Source: DATFVJ01 sp963826515 (GTDB taxonomy: Bacteria > Actinomycetota > Actinomycetes > Streptosporangiales > Streptosporangiaceae). From it: DNA of 64,000 nucleotides. Positions within the stretch are counted from its first letter, which is position 1. Every line of letters begins with the position of its first letter. Shown here piece after piece: positions 60,979-64,000 of the stretch. The DNA is taken from contig CAWGXI010000014.1 of the NCBI GenBank assembly GCA_963826515.1, forward strand, positions 1 through 64,000. Reading direction: 5' to 3'. Under the pieces are notes generated by a model. That model saw nothing but the letters and a program-made list of their open reading frames with translations, made no database searches and was not told where the DNA came from. The translations under genes were made by a program, and so were the position numbers.

Positions 60979-61099
60979 GCCCGCACACCTGCCCCTTCCT
61001 CTGCCGCCGGGGAGACCCTCGCGGCACCCCGCTCAACCGATCCTAGGGCCGGTTGATTCCCAGCAGGGCCTGAAGAGACGGGCGCGGGTAAAAGCGGCG

Positions 61100-62104
61100 T
61101 CAGGGCCCGGACTTCGCGATGACCTCACCGTTGGCGGATGAGCACCCGAGCTTGACGACCCACACATGGCCGACCGCACCGCCGCTCTCCGTAGCGATGA
61201 TTATCATGGCCGGCCGGCCTTGGTAGCTGGCTACATCCACAAGCAGCGGTTGCTGATCGTGGGTGGCCTGCCGCAGGCAGCCCTGTAGCGAAGGACTTCC
61301 CCCGAGGCCCTCCATGGGCATTTCACCAACCTTGCCCCCCGACAGGACCCAGCCTTGACGCTGTGCTACCGACAACGCCTGCGCACGCAATTGCCCGGGC
61401 CGGTAGGCAGTCTTACTGTGCACAACGGCGAAGGCCTCGGCCGGTGCAACCGGCCGCCCAGACATCTGCAGGCGCGGGGATAGGGCGGCGCCCGACTTAT
61501 TCTGCTTTTTTCCTGCGGCAGGGGCTGAACTGGTCGCGACAGGCGAGTTCTGCGTGACGGAGCGAACGAGCAGGTAACCACCGCCTGCGAGCAGGCAGAC
61601 AGCGGCCGCCGCGGCCAGTGGCCGCAACGCGATCGTCAGCACGCCATGACCGGACCGGTCCCGGCCGGATCGCTCGCGAGTGATGGCACCACGCCCGGAT
61701 CGCCCATGGCCGGAATACTCACGACCGGGCCCATTCACGGCCTGATCCCGCCTGGCCCGCTCACGCGCGACCCGGCGGCCGTGCCTGGCCAGAGGGTGAC
61801 GCGGCTCGCCCGAGCCCCTGACGGTCTGGCTGATGGCGGTGCCCGTGGCCGCTTCGGCGTCTCCCGCAGCCTCCGCCGCGGCCGTTTCGGCAGCGAGCAC
61901 GGCGTCGAGCCGCTGTGCGAGCGCCGACGGCAGCGGCGGCCGCGGCGTGTCCGCTAGCCGGGCCGTCACCTCGTCGAGCGCAGCCTGGCGCCGTGCGCAG
62001 GTGGCACAGCCGGAAAGGTGGCGCCCGATGCGGTGGCCGGCCGCGGGGTCGAGCAACCCTTCGCGGAAGGCGGCGATGAGTTCCAGATCAGCGTGATCAT
62101 TCAT
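61100..62104 (-). CDS. Anti-sigma factor with zinc-finger domain (partner of SigM)
   Basis: 334 residues. The N-terminal HxxxCxxC module is HLSGCATCARRQ (about 29-40), as in ZAS-type anti-sigma factors. A membrane helix follows near 160-178 (LRPLAAAAAVCLLAGGGYLLVRSV). The extracytoplasmic domain of about 150 residues ends VWVVKLGCSSANGEVIAKSGP. Its ATG overlaps the sigM stop (ATGA), so the two are coupled. It should hold SigM inactive at the membrane until an envelope or redox signal arrives. The linker is rich in short Arg/Gly repeats. Confidence 0.88.
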   Translation of the reverse strand: MNDHADLELIAAFREGLLDPAAGHRIGRHLSGCATCARRQAALDEVTARLADTPRPPLPSALAQRLDAVLAAETAAAEAAGDAEAATGTAISQTVRGSGEPRHPLARHGRRVARERARRDQAVNGPGREYSGHGRSGRGAITRERSGRDRSGHGVLTIALRPLAAAAAVCLLAGGGYLLVRSVTQNSPVATSSAPAAGKKQNKSGAALSPRLQMSGRPVAPAEAFAVVHSKTAYRPGQLRAQALSVAQRQGWVLSGGKVGEMPMEGLGGSPSLQGCLRQATHDQQPLLVDVASYQGRPAMIIIATESGGAVGHVWVVKLGCSSANGEVIAKSGP

Positions 62105-62796
62105 ACTCGCTCGCCACCTCCCTCCAAAGGCTGGCCGACGGCGTCTTCCAGACGCTGGCCGAGAGCGTGCTCGCCCTGGCCGTCACGATCTCCCTGTGAA
62201 GATGAGACGTCGCCAGGACCTGGGCGGTTCCGTAGATGACTCAGGTAAGGAGCCAGCCGGGCCCGGCCGCGCGCACAGCGGCTCTTGATCGTGCCAACAG
62301 AGACGTCGAGCATGTCAGCGGCAGCCTGGACCGGATATCCGAGCATGTCCACGAGGACAAGCGCGGCCCGCTGCTCATAGGGAAGCATCCGCAGCGCCGC
62401 ATCGACGTCGAGCACCGTGTCATGGTCGGACACCGGGTCGCCGACCGTGCTGGCGGTGTGCGTGAGGGTGTCCAGACCCTGTTCATCGCCGGCCGGGACT
62501 GTCGGCCTGGCGACGCGCCGGCGGACCCGGTCCAGGCACGCGTTCACTACGATCCGGTGCAGCCAGGTGGTGACCGCCGAGTCGCCGCGGAAGGATCCGG
62601 CGCGGCGGAAAGCCGAGATCATCGCCTCCTGCAGGGCGTCGGCGGCTTCCTCCGCGTCGCCGAGTGTGCGCAAGGCCACCGCCCACAGCCGTTCCCTGTG
62701 CCGGCCAAAAAGCACGCCGAACGCTTCATGATCGCCCTGGACATGCCGCCGCAGCAGTTCGGGATCCGAGGGCTGTTCCTCGTTCTCGCCGGTCAC
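62101..62796 (-). CDS. sigM: ECF sigma factor SigM
   Basis: 231 residues. Region 2 has EAFGVLFGRHRERLWAVALRTLGDAEEAADALQEAMISAFRRAGSFRGDSAVTTWLHRIVVNACLDRVRRR, and region 4 has RMLPYEQRAALVLVDMLGYPVQAAADMLDVSVGTIKSRCARGRARL. It directs RNA polymerase to stress promoters. The C-terminal 45 residues are a Gly/Gln-rich tail. It lies 10 bp downstream of the pseudokinase gene. Confidence 0.93.
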   Translation of the reverse strand: MTGENEEQPSDPELLRRHVQGDHEAFGVLFGRHRERLWAVALRTLGDAEEAADALQEAMISAFRRAGSFRGDSAVTTWLHRIVVNACLDRVRRRVARPTVPAGDEQGLDTLTHTASTVGDPVSDHDTVLDVDAALRMLPYEQRAALVLVDMLGYPVQAAADMLDVSVGTIKSRCARGRARLAPYLSHLRNRPGPGDVSSSQGDRDGQGEHALGQRLEDAVGQPLEGGGERV

Positions 62797-62806
62797 GCCG
62801 ATCCCG

Positions 62807-64000
62807 TCAGCTCGTGCCGCGGACGTTGATGTTAAAGATCTCGGCCTCGAAGTTCCGCTGGCTCTGCGGCTGGGGTGGCAGCTTGGTGAACCAGATCAGT
62901 ACATACCGGCCGGTGGTGGTACCCCTGGCTTGGAAGGTGTAGGCCCCGCCAGGTACGTCGTTCGCCCGTGCGACTGTAGTGAAGGCGGACAGGGACCCAG
63001 GGGAAAGCGTGTTGTTGTTGCCGACCTCGATCTGCACGTCGGCACCGGCGGTAGGGCCGAACAGGACCTCGACGGTGCTGAGCCTGACGGGCTTGGCCAT
63101 GTCCAGGATCAGCCCGGTGCCCTTCTTCAGGCCGCCGAACCCCGGATTGTTTTCGTAGAAGAGTGTGTGCCACGCGGTCTGCGGATTGCCGTCGATGGCA
63201 AGCGGCGCCTGGCTGTCGTTCTCGTTGCCATCCTGACCGGTTGTGTCATAAATGTCGAAACCATGCGCGCTGATCGGAGTCAGCGCCGCGACGGCCGAGG
63301 TGCTCGGCCGCGGCGATGTCGCACCGCCGGTCCTTGCCGGCCCGCCGAGGCTACGGCTCAGCGACCAGGCGCCGAACCCGATCGCCGCCACCACGAGGAT
63401 GATGACGACGCCGACCAGGGCCTTGCGGATTCCCCCGACCCCGCGCCGGGGCGGTGGCCGCCTCAAGCCGCCGTCCCGCATCGCTTCGGTGTTTGCCGGG
63501 GACTGTGGTGACGTCGAAGGCCCGGACAAATGGCCCGTGGCTGAGCGGCCCGTGGCTGAGCGGCCCGACCCCCCGCGGCCCGACCCCCCGCGGCCCGACC
63601 CCCCGCGGCCCGTGGGGGAGTGGATAGGTAGCGGTGGCGGGGTCAGCGGTGCCGCAGGCGCGACGTGGGAAAGCTCATCCGCGAGTGCCGCAGGGCTGGT
63701 GAGGGCCGCCCGCCCCCGCCCTGGACGGCCGGAGATCGCGAGGGTGCACACAGCGTCGATTCGGGCGGGCACGCCCGCCCGAACCTGTCGCGGCGTGCAG
63801 AGTTCGCCGTCGACGTACGGCGCGGGCGGCAGGTACACGCTGTCCTCGCCCGGCCAGTGTGCGGTGAGCGCGGCATAGAGCAGACGGCCGAGTCCTTGGG
63901 TGTCTGCGATTGACGGGTTCTCCGGGTGCGCGCCGTACATGGCCGCCTCGACGCCGAGGCCCGTGATCTTGATACCGCCGCCAGGAGTCCAGCGCAGCGA
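62807..64000 (-). CDS. Pseudokinase-type membrane protein of the MurJ-SigM locus, cut by the window end
   Basis: The coding frame continues past 64000. Visible parts: the end of a kinase-like C-lobe (GGGIKITGLGVEAAMYGAHPENPSIADTQGLGRLLYAALTAHWPG), a Gly/Ser/Arg linker with 15-bp repeats (63533-63607), one membrane helix (ALVGVVIILVVAAIGFGAWSL), and a discoidin-like extracellular domain (IDGNPQTAWHTLFYENNPGFGGLKKGTGLILDMAKPVRLSTVEVLFG). In actinobacteria this protein sits next to MurJ and is thought to regulate peptidoglycan synthesis. A catalytic kinase core cannot be judged from the visible part. Confidence 0.85.
   Translation of the reverse strand, partial: SLRWTPGGGIKITGLGVEAAMYGAHPENPSIADTQGLGRLLYAALTAHWPGEDSVYLPPAPYVDGELCTPRQVRAGVPARIDAVCTLAISGRPGRGRAALTSPAALADELSHVAPAAPLTPPPLPIHSPTGRGGSGRGGSGRGGSGRSATGRSATGHLSGPSTSPQSPANTEAMRDGGLRRPPPRRGVGGIRKALVGVVIILVVAAIGFGAWSLSRSLGGPARTGGATSPRPSTSAVAALTPISAHGFDIYDTTGQDGNENDSQAPLAIDGNPQTAWHTLFYENNPGFGGLKKGTGLILDMAKPVRLSTVEVLFGPTAGADVQIEVGNNNTLSPGSLSAFTTVARANDVPGGAYTFQARGTTTGRYVLIWFTKLPPQPQSQRNFEAEIFNINVRGTS

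Noticed and set aside
59980..61056. 358-codon plus-strand open frame
   Set aside because: It is antisense to trxB, whose FAD, NADPH and CATC motifs are unmistakable.

Overview
The window is the replication-origin region of a high-GC Actinomycetota chromosome. The evidence is the conserved block gyrA-gyrB-dciA-recF-dnaN-dnaA on the minus strand, divergent from rpmH-rnpA-yidD-yidC-jag-rsmG-parA-parB on the plus strand. Two parS sites, a WhiB-type protein, a DUF3566 gene, a DLW-39 microprotein and the trxA-trxB-antisigma-sigM-pseudokinase group support the assignment. The genus cannot be named from sequence alone.

Layout. (1) 1-6950: an IS256-type remnant, then two adjacent copies of a three-gene mobile unit. 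Each unit has a small DUF6788-like gene on the minus strand, a tyrosine-recombinase-like gene and a large DDE transposase gene. Each has its own terminal inverted repeats, and the heptamer-like word CCCTGT(G/C) sits at every junction. This is the best candidate here for an undescribed system. (2) 6949-22234: an integrative element of the AICE type, bounded by a 46-bp direct repeat of the 3' half of tRNA-Ala(TGC). It carries int, xis, a DUF3631 protein, a prim-pol replication protein, TraB and SpdB transfer genes, a WhiB-like protein, a GIY-YIG nuclease, a GntR repressor and a GNAT. Its cargo is a polysaccharide-type cassette (dehydratase, GT2, GH-like lipoprotein). (3) 22189-33258: tRNA-Ala, a HAD phosphatase, DLW-39, a complete IS5-type insertion sequence, and a decayed catabolic locus ending at tRNA-Ile. 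The decayed genes are a class-III aminotransferase, potD/B/C/A, an FAD oxidoreductase and a Rieske oxygenase, accompanied by a TetR gene that looks intact. Three near-identical dyads, GAYTG-N6-CARTC, lie in front of the decayed units and point to one former TetR regulon. (4) 33378-50919: the replication, topology and ribosome/membrane-biogenesis core with candidate oriC sequences on both sides of dnaA. (5) 50971-64000: parA/parB, then threonine aldolase, D-Ala-D-Ala ligase, an aminotransferase, a GNAT, thioredoxin and its reductase, and the SigM system.

Two window-wide patterns stand out. First, minisatellites interrupt or extend several origin-proximal genes: 15-bp repeats in the DUF3566 gene, gyrA and the pseudokinase, and 36-bp repeats in recF. 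Units inside genes are multiples of three, whereas units outside genes (upstream of gyrB and dnaA) are 14 bp. Second, traB, prim-pol and dciA carry single-base indels, mostly in C or G runs. Correcting them restores full-length frames with exact codon counts, so they may be assembly errors rather than mutations. In contrast, the potD and Rieske genes have nonsense codons and internal deletions and are truly dead.
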